From positions 3,415,447-3,479,446 of the forward strand of contig NZ_KN046818.1 of the NCBI RefSeq assembly GCF_000742135.1: a DNA stretch of 64,000 nucleotides. The letters run 5' to 3'. A model generated the notes under the pieces. The model had not been told where the DNA came from and made no database searches. It saw only the letters and a program-made list of their open reading frames with translations. The DNA comes from Klebsiella pneumoniae (GTDB lineage: Bacteria > Pseudomonadota > Gammaproteobacteria > Enterobacterales > Enterobacteriaceae). The translations under genes were made by a program, and so were the position numbers. Below, one piece after another: positions 1 through 8,760 of this stretch (position 1 is the first letter of the stretch; the number at the start of each line of letters is the position of its first letter).

Positions 1-1
1 G

Positions 2-1603
<1,602 letters not shown>

Positions 1604-1610
1604 CCGCTGA

Positions 1611-1677
1611 TGCCCGGTGGCGCTGCGCTGACCGGGCCTGCGTATGTCGGCCGGATAAGGCGAAGCCGTCATCCGGC
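1611..1677. repeat. REP/BIME-type palindromes after speA
   Basis: Two imperfect palindromes sit in tandem just after the speA stop: one at 1612-1637 (GCCCGGTGGCGC...ACCGGGC) and one at 1650-1677 (GCCGGATAAGG...CATCCGGC). Their sequences match the enterobacterial REP pattern. They lie between speA and the terminator, where REP elements often stabilise the upstream mRNA end. Confidence 0.75.
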
Positions 1678-1750
1678 AGCATGCGATACTCACTTGAACC
1701 CGTATGCATTACCGGCGATAATTCACGCCAATAAGCGATTTATCTATCAA

Positions 1751-1791
1751 ACCCTTCCTCGTCGGGCCTAACGACGCGGAGGGGTTTTTTT
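1751..1791 (+). terminator. Intrinsic terminator between speA and speB
   Basis: The arms CGTCG (1760-1764) and CGACG (1772-1776) pair. After one mismatch the stem continues with CCC/GGG and mixed pairs out to 1751/1785, and a run of seven T follows (1785-1791). It ends speA transcripts, so speB probably relies on readthrough or on a promoter in the 45 bp before its start. Confidence 0.85.
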
Positions 1792-1836
1792 ATACTTATT
1801 TTTTACGTTCCACGACTGTCAAAAGAGGTCATATCC

Positions 1837-2757
1837 ATGAGCACTTTAGGTCATCAATACGATAACTCCCTGGTATCCAATGCCTTTGGCTTTCTGCGTT
1901 TGCCAATGAACTTTATGCCGTATGAAAGCGATGCGGACTGGGTCATCACCGGCGTGCCGTTCGATATGGCGACCTCCGGGCGCGCGGGCGGCCGTCATGG
2001 CCCGGCGGCGATCCGTCAGGTTTCCACTAACCTTGCCTGGGAGCACAACCGTTTCCCGTGGAACTTCGATATGCGCGAGCGCCTGAACGTGGTGGACTGC
2101 GGGGATCTGGTGTACGCCTTCGGCGACGCGCGCGAAATGAGCGAGAAGCTGCAGGCTCACGCCGAGAAGCTGCTGGCGGCCGGCAAACGTATGCTCTCCT
2201 TTGGCGGCGACCACTTCGTTACCCTGCCGCTGCTGCGCGCCCATGCCAAGCACTTTGGTAAAATGGCGCTGGTGCACTTCGATGCTCACACCGATACCTA
2301 CGCCAACGGCTGCGAGTTCGACCACGGCACCATGTTCTATACCGCGCCGAACGAAGGGCTTATCGATCCGAACCACTCCGTACAGATCGGGATCCGCACC
2401 GAGTTCGACAAAGACAATGGCTTTACGGTACTGGACGCCGGCCAGGTTAACGACCGCAGCGTTGATGACGTGATTGCCCAGGTGAAGCAGATCGTCGGCG
2501 ACATGCCGGTGTACCTGACCTTTGATATCGACTGTCTGGATCCGGCGTTTGCGCCAGGCACCGGTACCCCGGTTATCGGTGGGCTGACCTCCGACCGCGC
2601 GATCAAGCTGGTGCGCGGCCTGAAGGACCTGAACATCGTCGGGATGGACGTGGTGGAAGTTGCCCCGGCCTACGATCAGTCCGAAATTACCGCTCTGGCG
2701 GCGGCGACCCTGGCGCTGGAGATGCTGTACATCCAGGCGGCGAAAAAGGGCGAATAA
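1837..2757 (+). CDS. speB: Agmatinase (agmatine ureohydrolase)
   Basis: Hydrolyses agmatine to putrescine and urea, completing the arginine decarboxylase route begun by speA. The 306 residues equal the E. coli length. The binuclear manganese ligands of the arginase/agmatinase family are present in order: the His of [11 protein letters not shown], the Asp-His-Asp of HFDAHTDTY and the Asp-Asp of [18 protein letters not shown]. The start ATG follows AAAGAGGTCATATCC, a usable ribosome site. In K-12 the next gene is loiP; here the accessory cluster begins directly after speB. Confidence 0.97.
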   Translation: MSTLGHQYDNSLVSNAFGFLRLPMNFMPYESDADWVITGVPFDMATSGRAGGRHGPAAIRQVSTNLAWEHNRFPWNFDMRERLNVVDCGDLVYAFGDAREMSEKLQAHAEKLLAAGKRMLSFGGDHFVTLPLLRAHAKHFGKMALVHFDAHTDTYANGCEFDHGTMFYTAPNEGLIDPNHSVQIGIRTEFDKDNGFTVLDAGQVNDRSVDDVIAQVKQIVGDMPVYLTFDIDCLDPAFAPGTGTPVIGGLTSDRAIKLVRGLKDLNIVGMDVVEVAPAYDQSEITALAAATLALEMLYIQAAKKGE

Positions 2758-2761
2758 ATCT

Positions 2762-2893
2762 GTTCCCGTCATACTTCAAGTTGCATAGGCGTGGGCAATA
2801 AATCGGCCCATCCCTGGGCCTCGTCCTTACGGGGCCAGCGCAAGCGCTGTTCAAAACGACTAGCCGTTTTGTCCTGCAACTTATTTAGGGTAT
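2762..2893. repeat. ERIC-like element with non-canonical core
   Basis: The left end (CGTCATACTTCAAGTTGCA, 2768-2786) and the right end (CCTGCAACTTATTTAGGGTAT, about 2873-2893) resemble ERIC termini in inverted orientation, and the length of about 132 bp is close to the usual 127. The core is not the ERIC core. It holds small hairpins instead: GGCCCA/TGGGCC at 2805-2820, AGCG/CGCT at 2837-2848 and AAAACG/CGTTTT at 2853-2870. Its right end overlaps the last codons of the MFS gene on the minus strand. It lies at the left edge of the catabolic island. Confidence 0.6.
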
Positions 2894-4105
2894 AGACGCG
2901 TTTACTGCTGCTGCGCGACGCATACGCAGCAGCAGTGCGCCGCCGGCGCACAGCGTGATCAGCTGCGATGCCACCAGAACGGAAAAACCTGAACTGACCG
3001 ATCCCACCGATTTCATCACCACTCCCATCAGCAGCGGAATAAACGCCGCGCAAATATTGCCAATGCCGTTAATGATCCCATAGGCGCTGCCCACCGCTTC
3101 GCGCGGGGCGTGATGCTGAACCACCGCGGGGATCGCTGCCCCCTGTAATCCCCAGAAAACGTTCGCCGCCAGCATAAACAGCGCCAGCATCGCCGGCTGC
3201 TGGCTGAGCATCAGCGCCAGCACAGAACCGGCGGTGAGTAGGCCGCCGATAATAAACAGCAGCGGCGCCTGCTCCGGGCGCATTTTGTCGAGGAGCACGC
3301 CGCCAAGAAACTTTGAGCCGAGGCTTAACAGAAAGGGGACAGCCGCCAGCAGGCCGGTAGCCTGTAGCGAGAAGTGGTGCTCGTCGCGCAGCCAGGCGGG
3401 CAACCAGGCGCTACTCCCCCACAGATAGCTGAGCGTGGCGATTTCTACCAGCAGGATCCAGCCTAGCAGCGGCGTACGCCAGGCGAGGGCAAAAGTTTGG
3501 CTAAAGCCAGGCTTCGCGCGCTGTGAGGTTACTTGTGGCGCGGGGAGAAACCGCCAGATTAATCCGCCGCCGAGCAGCAGGTTAAGCAGCGCCAGCGCGT
3601 AGAAGGAGCCGATCCAGCCAACGTGCGCCATCAGCCAGGTGACCAGCGGGAAGCCTACCGCCAGCCCCAACGATACGCCAAGGGCGGTCAGCGCATTCGG
3701 CTTGCCTATTTCATCAGCGGCGAAGTTGTCGTTGATAAAGCGCGTTTTCAGAGAGAACAGCGGCCCCTCCGCCACGCCAAGAACGATGCGCGCGATCAAC
3801 ATTCCCAGCAGTGAGCCGAGTAGCGGGGAAATGGCGCACACCAGCGCCCATATAGCAATGCTGCTTAAGAGTCCCTGACGATAATGCCATCTACTTTCTA
3901 TAACTGGGGTTAATAATAATGCCGAAAAACCATAACCCAGAAGAAAGCATGTCATTAGCATACCTTGTAACATTCTGTTTTCATTTAACTGAAAATGGGC
4001 AGCGAATTCCGGGTTAAGGATCATCACCGAGATATTTACCCGATCGACGTAGGAAATAATTATTAACAAAAGTAATGCTATTACCCCTTGCCATCTTGCC
4101 GCCAT
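2885..4105 (-). CDS. MFS transporter, anion:cation symporter type
   Basis: A 406-residue permease with about 12 hydrophobic segments. The N-terminal helix carries the SYVDRVNISV stretch typical of the anion:cation symporter branch of the major facilitator superfamily (hexuronate, galactonate and aromatic acid importers). It probably imports the substrate of the neighbouring catabolic operon, which is divergently transcribed; this role is inferred. The start follows GGAGACAACGA on the minus strand. The last codons and the TAA are built from the end of the ERIC-like repeat. A second MFS gene of the same type lies at 9980-11236. Candidate operators lie 76-140 bp upstream of its start. Confidence 0.88.
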   Translation of the reverse strand: MAARWQGVIALLLLIIISYVDRVNISVMILNPEFAAHFQLNENRMLQGMLMTCFLLGYGFSALLLTPVIESRWHYRQGLLSSIAIWALVCAISPLLGSLLGMLIARIVLGVAEGPLFSLKTRFINDNFAADEIGKPNALTALGVSLGLAVGFPLVTWLMAHVGWIGSFYALALLNLLLGGGLIWRFLPAPQVTSQRAKPGFSQTFALAWRTPLLGWILLVEIATLSYLWGSSAWLPAWLRDEHHFSLQATGLLAAVPFLLSLGSKFLGGVLLDKMRPEQAPLLFIIGGLLTAGSVLALMLSQQPAMLALFMLAANVFWGLQGAAIPAVVQHHAPREAVGSAYGIINGIGNICAAFIPLLMGVVMKSVGSVSSGFSVLVASQLITLCAGGALLLRMRRAAAVNASIP

Positions 4106-4180
4106 TCGTTGTCTCCACGCTTAATTTAATGATTGCCAGTTATTATTTTTTAACGCCAGAAATAGTTACATGAGTAAAAT

Positions 4181-4196
4181 GGTTCACCTATGAAAC
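4181..4196. promoter_or_regulatory. Candidate operator, imperfect copy
   Basis: GGTTCACCTATGAAAC matches the GTTTCAT-NN-ATGAAAC palindrome at 12 of 14 defined positions, with a perfect right arm. It lies 76 bp upstream of the MFS start codon. It is presumably bound by the IclR-family regulator of the cluster (inference). Confidence 0.4.
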
Positions 4197-4226
4197 TCAT
4201 TGTTTTTAAATGATTAAATAAATAGC

Positions 4227-4244
4227 TGTTTCATGGATGAAACA
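4227..4244. promoter_or_regulatory. Candidate operator, perfect 8-bp arms
   Basis: TGTTTCATGGATGAAACA is an inverted repeat with 8-bp perfect arms and a 2-bp centre. The size and symmetry suit a dimeric helix-turn-helix regulator such as the IclR protein at 6957. It lies 122 bp upstream of the MFS start. Confidence 0.55.
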
Positions 4245-4446
4245 CCATGGTTTCCGCTGTTGCCCATTTTTAATGATCGATTTGAAAAGAAGTCAATAGT
4301 CGTATGTGAAATTTAAATCGGCATTTTTATTTATAATGGATCACCGCTTTAAATATCATCATTTCATCTGAATGCAGTTTTTCGTGATCAATTGCACACT
4401 TAGCTAATTTAAAAGCCACTCATTAACAAATTCGTCACATTAATGC

Positions 4447-4474
4447 TTGACGAAACATTCACCGCTTTTATATT
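4447..4474 (+). promoter_or_regulatory. Candidate sigma-70 promoter for the catabolic operon
   Basis: TTGACG (4447-4452) and TATATT (4469-4474) are spaced by 16 bp. The start site would fall near 4481, so the palindrome at 4498-4513 would lie just downstream, about +17 to +33, where a bound repressor would block elongation. The prediction rests on sequence only. Confidence 0.4.
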
Positions 4475-4497
4475 GACCGTATTAAATAAGAAACAGA

Positions 4498-4513
4498 GTT
4501 TCATATATGAAAC
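4498..4513. promoter_or_regulatory. Candidate operator, perfect 16-bp palindrome
   Basis: GTTTCATATATGAAAC is fully palindromic and shares both arms with the copy at 4227-4244. It lies 7 bp before the ribosome site (TGGAGGA, 4521-4527) of the first operon gene, an expected position for repression of the operon. Confidence 0.55.
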
Positions 4514-4532
4514 AAAAGCCTGGAGGATTGCG

Positions 4533-4856
4533 ATGAGCTGGATAGGCGTATGTGACGCGGAGCAAGTACAGGAAGATTTCCCATATAGCGGCAATATCGA
4601 CGGTAAGGAAATCGGTATTTATCTGATTGATGGCGAATATTACGCGCTGGAAGACGTTTGCCCTCATGCCTATGCGCTCCTGAGCCAGGGCTTTGTCGAA
4701 GATGGCAAGGTGGAATGCCCGCTGCATGAGGCGGTATTCGACGTCAAAACCGGCCAGTGCCTGCATGGACCCGGCGGTCGCAACCTTAATCGTTACCCGG
4801 TGCGGGTATACGACAATCAGATCCAGATTACCTTTATCGAGGAGAACGTGGCATGA
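4533..4856 (+). CDS. Rieske [2Fe-2S] ferredoxin of aromatic oxygenase
   Basis: A 107-residue soluble Rieske ferredoxin. The cluster ligands are C43-x-H45 and C62-x2-H65, the standard CxH...CxxH pair. The length fits ferredoxins of the naphthalene and biphenyl dioxygenase systems. It should carry electrons from the FAD reductase encoded at 8757 to the oxygenase encoded at 5172. The start at 4533 is chosen because TGGAGGA lies 5 bp upstream and because the longer frame from 4443 adds an unrelated tail. It is the first gene of the rightward operon, and its TGA overlaps the next ATG. Confidence 0.9.
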   Translation: MSWIGVCDAEQVQEDFPYSGNIDGKEIGIYLIDGEYYALEDVCPHAYALLSQGFVEDGKVECPLHEAVFDVKTGQCLHGPGGRNLNRYPVRVYDNQIQITFIEENVA

Positions 4857-5161
4857 GCGAATCCCTGGACTTCAACCCGGCGCTACCGGAAAGCCGCCAG
4901 TTTACGCCACCGGCGGAAGGCGGAAACGGCAATATCCATAAGCCTGGCGACTATCACAATCTGATTTGGCAAACCCGCAGCCGGGTACCGGAAAACTGGG
5001 AACTGCAGCTTATCGCCACCCTGGAAACGTTGTTCGAGCAGGGCGCGGAAAGTCTCGGTGAACTGGTGAACGGCCTCAATGGCGTCAGGATGCATGACCA
5101 ACAGGGCGAACCGTGGAGCGAAAGCAGCTTCCAGGCATTTTTACAGGTTAACGGCTACTGA
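4853..5161 (+). CDS. Small HTH-like protein between oxygenase genes
   Basis: A 102-residue protein that overlaps the ferredoxin gene by 4 bp (ATGA) and ends 10 bp before the oxygenase gene. I do not recognise a catalytic motif. The N-terminal 35 residues are polar and proline/glycine rich. Residues 40-102 look helical, with the order VPENWELQLIATLETLF, ESLGELVNGLNGV, WSESSFQAFLQVNGY, which resembles a small recombinase-like helix-turn-helix fold. The gene sits where a dioxygenase beta-subunit gene is often found, but the sequence is not that family. It may be an accessory or docking subunit of the oxygenase rather than a DNA-binding protein; this is inference. Confidence 0.75.
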   Translation: MSESLDFNPALPESRQFTPPAEGGNGNIHKPGDYHNLIWQTRSRVPENWELQLIATLETLFEQGAESLGELVNGLNGVRMHDQQGEPWSESSFQAFLQVNGY

Positions 5162-5171
5162 GGACACAGCG

Positions 5172-6194
5172 ATGACGACAACGGTACAAAACTATCTTGA
5201 TAAAGGACTGCGCGGCCTGTGGTATCCGGTGCTGGCGAGCTGGGAAGTGCAGTCTGCGCCGGTAGGCATTACCCGTCTCGGCGAGCAGATCGTGGTCTGG
5301 CGGAATAAAGATGGCCAGGTGCAGGCCCTGGAAGACCGCTGCCCGCATCGCGGCGCACGCCTGTCAATGGGCTGGAACTTAGGCGATCGTATCGCCTGCT
5401 GGTATCACGGCGTGGAAGTCGCCGGCAACGGCGAAGTCAAAGACGTCCCGGCGGTGGATCGCTGCCCGCTGGTCGGCCAGCAGTGCGTGCGCAGCTACAG
5501 CGTGCACGAAGCGCACGGGGCAATCTTCCTGTGGTTTGGCGTCACCGCCGATCAGCAGCCTGATGAATTGAGCTTCCCTGAGGAACTAGCCGATAGCGAA
5601 AAATACAGTAACTTCCTGTGCACCGCGGCGTGGAAATGCAACTACCAGTACGCGCTGGAAAACGTGATGGACCCGATGCACGGTACCTATCTGCACTCGT
5701 CATCGCACTCGATGGCGGAAGGCGATCGCAAAGCCGATATGGTCCTGCAGCCGACGAAAACCGGCTTTATCTTCGAGAAAAAAGGGCAGAGCGGCGTTAA
5801 CTTTGACTGGGTTGAACTGGGCAACAGCGGCGCCTACTGGATGCGTCTGTCTATTCCGTACAGAAAGCGTTTCGGGCCGGGCGGCCATTTCTGGATCGTC
5901 GGCATGGTGGTTCCGGAAGATAACGATAACTGTCGCGTCTTCTTCTGGCGCATCCGCGGCGTTCAGGGCTGGCAGCGCGATCTGTGGCGCTTTATGTACC
6001 GCAACCGTCTGGAAAAACTGCACTGGGAAGTACTGGAACAGGATCGCGTGGTGCTGGAAAGCCTGGCGCCGAACGCCCGCGATCATGAATACCTTTATCA
6101 ACATGACGTCGGTCTGTCCCGCCTGCGCCGCATGATGCAGAAAGCGGCGAAAGAGCAGTTAGCGCTCCGCGAAGCGCAGCAGGGTGCCGCCTGA
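5172..6194 (+). CDS. Rieske non-heme iron oxygenase, catalytic (alpha) subunit
   Basis: Ring-hydroxylating or demethylating oxygenase of 340 residues. The Rieske cluster ligands are C57-x-H59 and C76-x2-H79. The mononuclear iron site is N164-x2-D167-x2-H170-x4-H175 (NVMDPMHGTYLH), with D291 in EQDRVVLES as the likely third ligand. The short length and the lack of a beta subunit suggest a homotrimeric alpha3 enzyme, like vanillate or dicamba demethylases. A dihydrodiol-dehydrogenase-like SDR next door argues for dihydroxylation. The start is the ATG at 5172, behind TGAGGA; the frame is open farther upstream inside the previous gene. It overlaps the next gene by 1-3 bp. The substrate is unknown. 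Confidence 0.92.
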   Translation: MTTTVQNYLDKGLRGLWYPVLASWEVQSAPVGITRLGEQIVVWRNKDGQVQALEDRCPHRGARLSMGWNLGDRIACWYHGVEVAGNGEVKDVPAVDRCPLVGQQCVRSYSVHEAHGAIFLWFGVTADQQPDELSFPEELADSEKYSNFLCTAAWKCNYQYALENVMDPMHGTYLHSSSHSMAEGDRKADMVLQPTKTGFIFEKKGQSGVNFDWVELGNSGAYWMRLSIPYRKRFGPGGHFWIVGMVVPEDNDNCRVFFWRIRGVQGWQRDLWRFMYRNRLEKLHWEVLEQDRVVLESLAPNARDHEYLYQHDVGLSRLRRMMQKAAKEQLALREAQQGAA

Positions 6195-6943
6195 TGAACG
6201 GCCTGCTAAACGGTAAACGTATTGTCGTCACCGGTGCGGCGCGCGGTCTCGGGTACCACTTTGCCGAAGCCTGCGCCGCTCAGGGCGCGACGGTGGTGAT
6301 GTGCGACATCCTGCAGGGAGAGCTGGCGGAAAGCGCTCATCGCCTGCAGCGGAAGGGCTATCAGGTCGAATCTCACGCCATCGATCTTGCCAGTCAAGCA
6401 TCGATCGAGCAGGTCTTCAGCGCCATCGGCGCGCAGGGGTCTATCGATGGCTTAGTCAATAACGCAGCGATGGCCACCGGCGTCGGCGGAAAAAATATGA
6501 TCGATTACGATCCGGATCTGTGGGATCGGGTAATGACGGTCAACGTTAAAGGCACCTGGTTGGTGACCCGCGCGGCGGTACCGCTGCTGCGCGAAGGGGC
6601 GGCGATCGTCAACGTCGCTTCGGATACCGCGCTGTGGGGCGCGCCGCGGCTGATGGCCTATGTCGCCAGTAAGGGCGCGGTGATTGCGATGACCCGCTCT
6701 ATGGCCCGCGAGCTGGGTGAAAAGCGGATCCGTATCAACGCCATCGCGCCGGGACTGACCCGCGTTGAGGCCACGGAATACGTTCCAGCCGAGCGTCATC
6801 AACTGTATGAGAACGGCCGCGCGCTCAGCGGCGCGCAGCAGCCGGAAGATGTCACCGGCAGCGTGGTCTGGCTGCTGAGCGATCTTTCGCGCTTTATCAC
6901 CGGCCAGCTGATCCCGGTCAACGGCGGTTTTGTCTTTAACTAA
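6194..6943 (+). CDS. SDR dehydrogenase, probably cis-dihydrodiol dehydrogenase
   Basis: A 249-residue classical short-chain dehydrogenase with an intact site: the TGAARGLG nucleotide motif at residues 13-20, N117, S143, Y156 and K160. The usual NNAG is NNAA here. Coming directly after the oxygenase alpha gene (translationally coupled, TGATG), it probably oxidises the cis-dihydrodiol to a catechol with NAD+, feeding the ring-cleavage enzyme at 7834. Family and cofactor class are clear; the substrate is inferred from context. Confidence 0.88.
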   Translation: MNGLLNGKRIVVTGAARGLGYHFAEACAAQGATVVMCDILQGELAESAHRLQRKGYQVESHAIDLASQASIEQVFSAIGAQGSIDGLVNNAAMATGVGGKNMIDYDPDLWDRVMTVNVKGTWLVTRAAVPLLREGAAIVNVASDTALWGAPRLMAYVASKGAVIAMTRSMARELGEKRIRINAIAPGLTRVEATEYVPAERHQLYENGRALSGAQQPEDVTGSVVWLLSDLSRFITGQLIPVNGGFVFN

Positions 6944-6956
6944 TAAGTGAGGCGGT

Positions 6957-7745
6957 ATGGCGAACGATCAGGAAGTGAAGTATCTGGTGCCCGGTCTTGA
7001 GCGCGGTTTACAACTGCTGCTGGCGTTTGGCGAACAGCATCGCGATCTGACCTTTGCCGAGCTGCATCGGCTGGTGGATATGCCGAAAGCGACCGCCTAT
7101 CGCGTGGTGCAGACGCTGGAATATATGGGCTTTCTCGAGCGCAACGCCCGCACCAATACCTTTTCGCTGGGCATGAACGTACTGCGTCTGGGCTTTGAAT
7201 ATATCGCCTCACTGGATGTCGCTCAGGTGGGTCAGCCGGTCATCGAGCAACTGCGCGATATCAGCCAGTGCAGCAGCCATCTGGCGATCCGCGACGGCCG
7301 CGACATTATCTACATCGCCCGCGTCAGCGCCGCCGGTTCGCGTATCAACCAGGTCAGCGTCGGAACGCGGCTACCGGTGCACTGCACCTCGCTTGGCCGC
7401 ATGCTGCTGACCGATGTTTCCCGCAGCGAGTTTGAACAATTGTTCCCGAATGAACGTCTGCCGGGCAATACGCCGGGCCAGCTGTACGACCGCGAAGCGC
7501 TGTGGCAGATGGTGCAGCAGGATAAAGCCCGCGGCTACGTGATTGGCGAATCGTTCTATCGCCACGGCATCTCATCGATTGTCTATCCGGTCTTTAACCG
7601 CAGCGGCCGGGTGGCGGCGGTCGTCAGCATTCTGGTGCCGTCGGACGAGATCCCGCAAAGCGATCGCGAACGGTTGCAGAACGACGTCAGTATGGCAGCG
7701 GACAAAATTTCCGGCTTCCTCGGATATTTGTCACAGGCAAGTTAA
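6957..7745 (+). CDS. IclR-family transcriptional regulator
   Basis: A 262-residue regulator. The N-terminal winged helix covers about residues 12-75, with the recognition helix in MPKATAYRVVQTLEYMGFLER. The C-terminal effector domain ends in the conserved run ISSIVYPVFNRSGRVAAVVSI. It is probably the local regulator sensing the pathway substrate or an intermediate. Unusually, it lies inside the structural operon, 13 bp after the SDR gene with AGTGAGG as ribosome site, so it would control its own level. The GTTTCAT-NN-ATGAAAC palindromes in the divergent promoter region are its likely sites. Confidence 0.92.
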   Translation: MANDQEVKYLVPGLERGLQLLLAFGEQHRDLTFAELHRLVDMPKATAYRVVQTLEYMGFLERNARTNTFSLGMNVLRLGFEYIASLDVAQVGQPVIEQLRDISQCSSHLAIRDGRDIIYIARVSAAGSRINQVSVGTRLPVHCTSLGRMLLTDVSRSEFEQLFPNERLPGNTPGQLYDREALWQMVQQDKARGYVIGESFYRHGISSIVYPVFNRSGRVAAVVSILVPSDEIPQSDRERLQNDVSMAADKISGFLGYLSQAS

Positions 7746-7791
7746 ATCAACAACTTAACAGCAGGCGCTTGATTGCGTCGGGCATGTTTTA

Positions 7792-7807
7792 CGCCCAAAT
7801 TCGGGCG
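7792..7807 (+). promoter_or_regulatory. Small hairpin before the extradiol dioxygenase gene
   Basis: CGCCC-AAATTC-GGGCG has perfect 5-bp arms and lies in the only gap of notable size in the operon (88 bp, 7746-7833). There is no T-run, so it is not a classical terminator. It may mark an mRNA processing or attenuation point between the upstream oxygenase module and the downstream genes. Confidence 0.35.
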
Positions 7808-7833
7808 ACTGAACGGTAAAGAGGCGACGAATA

Positions 7834-8760
7834 ATGAGTATTACCGGAATTGAAAAGCTGGAATTTGGCGTAGACGACCTGAACCACAGCGCTAAATTCA
7901 TGCGCGATTTTGGCCTGACCGGCGACGCCAGCGGCCGCGCGTTTACCACCCTCAGCGGCGCGCGGGTCGAACTTAACCCGACCGATGCCGCCAACTTACC
8001 GCCAGCCTTTGAGGCGGGCAACACCCTGCGTCGCATGACCTGGGGCGTGGCGGATCGGGCGGCGCTGGATGCGCTGCGCCCGAAGCTGGAACGCCAGCCC
8101 GCTTTCCGTGAAATCGACGGCGCGCTGGAGTGCCGCGATCCCAACGGTATGACGCTGCGGGTGCAGGTTAGTCAGCAAACGGCGGTTGAACTGAACGTTG
8201 AACCGATCAACCAGTGGGGCGATGTGCGTCGCATCGACACCCCGAGCCCGGTCTACGACCGCGCGCAGCCGATTAACGTCGGCCACGTGGTGTTCTTCGT
8301 GGAAGAACTGGCGGCGGTGGAAAGTTTCTATCGCGAAGTACTCGGCTTTCAGGTGTCAGACCGCTACATCAATCGCGCGGTGTTCCTGCGCTGCGGCGTG
8401 CGCGGCGGACACCATAACCTCTTCTTATTGCAGTTGCCCAACCGCAAGCGCGGGCTAAACCACGTCGCGTTTACCGTACGGGATATTCATGAAGTGATCG
8501 GCGGCGGCATTGCGATGAATAAAAACGCGTGGAGCACGTTTATCGGTCCCGGCCGCCATCCGGTCTCCTCGGCCTACTTCTGGTATGTCAACAGCCCGAC
8601 CGGCGGCGCTTTTGAGTACTACACCAACGATGATTATCTGACGGAAAACTGGCAGCCGCGCGAGCTGGAGCATTCACTCGTGTCCTTTACCGAATGGGCG
8701 GTGGAAGGCGGTATCGATCACGATACCCGTCGCCAGCAGAAAAAACCGGAGGCGGTATGA
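7834..8760 (+). CDS. Extradiol ring-cleavage dioxygenase (VOC superfamily)
   Basis: A 308-residue two-domain type I extradiol dioxygenase of the 2,3-dihydroxybiphenyl 1,2-dioxygenase group. The Fe(II) ligands are H151 (NVGHVVFF), H210 (GLNHVAFTV) and E261 (GGAFEYY), and H194 in GGHHNLF is in place as the second-shell acid/base. The N-terminal domain (1-115) is the catalytically silent VOC repeat. It should cleave a catechol next to its hydroxyls, giving a yellow meta-cleavage product. A good AAAGAGGCGA site precedes the ATG. The last codon overlaps the reductase start (ATGA). The aromatic substrate cannot be read from the sequence. Confidence 0.92.
   Translation: MSITGIEKLEFGVDDLNHSAKFMRDFGLTGDASGRAFTTLSGARVELNPTDAANLPPAFEAGNTLRRMTWGVADRAALDALRPKLERQPAFREIDGALECRDPNGMTLRVQVSQQTAVELNVEPINQWGDVRRIDTPSPVYDRAQPINVGHVVFFVEELAAVESFYREVLGFQVSDRYINRAVFLRCGVRGGHHNLFLLQLPNRKRGLNHVAFTVRDIHEVIGGGIAMNKNAWSTFIGPGRHPVSSAYFWYVNSPTGGAFEYYTNDDYLTENWQPRELEHSLVSFTEWAVEGGIDHDTRRQQKKPEAV

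Larger units (their letters stand above)
4106..4532. promoter_or_regulatory. Divergent promoter region of the catabolic cluster
   Basis: A 427-bp AT-rich stretch between the outward-facing MFS gene and the Rieske ferredoxin gene. It holds three copies of one palindrome (4181-4196, 4227-4244, 4498-4513) and a plausible sigma-70 promoter for the rightward operon (4447-4474). No open frame in it looks coding. An in-frame upstream ATG at 4443 exists, but the 30 codons it would add lack Rieske-family features, and the ATG at 4533 has the good ribosome site. Confidence 0.7.

Noticed and set aside
1846-2772. Antisense frame of 308 codons over speB
   Set aside because: A shadow of speB without domains.
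4443-4532. Upstream in-frame extension of the Rieske ferredoxin (30 codons)
   Set aside because: It overlaps the predicted promoter and operator, lacks family similarity, and the ATG at 4533 has a much better ribosome site.
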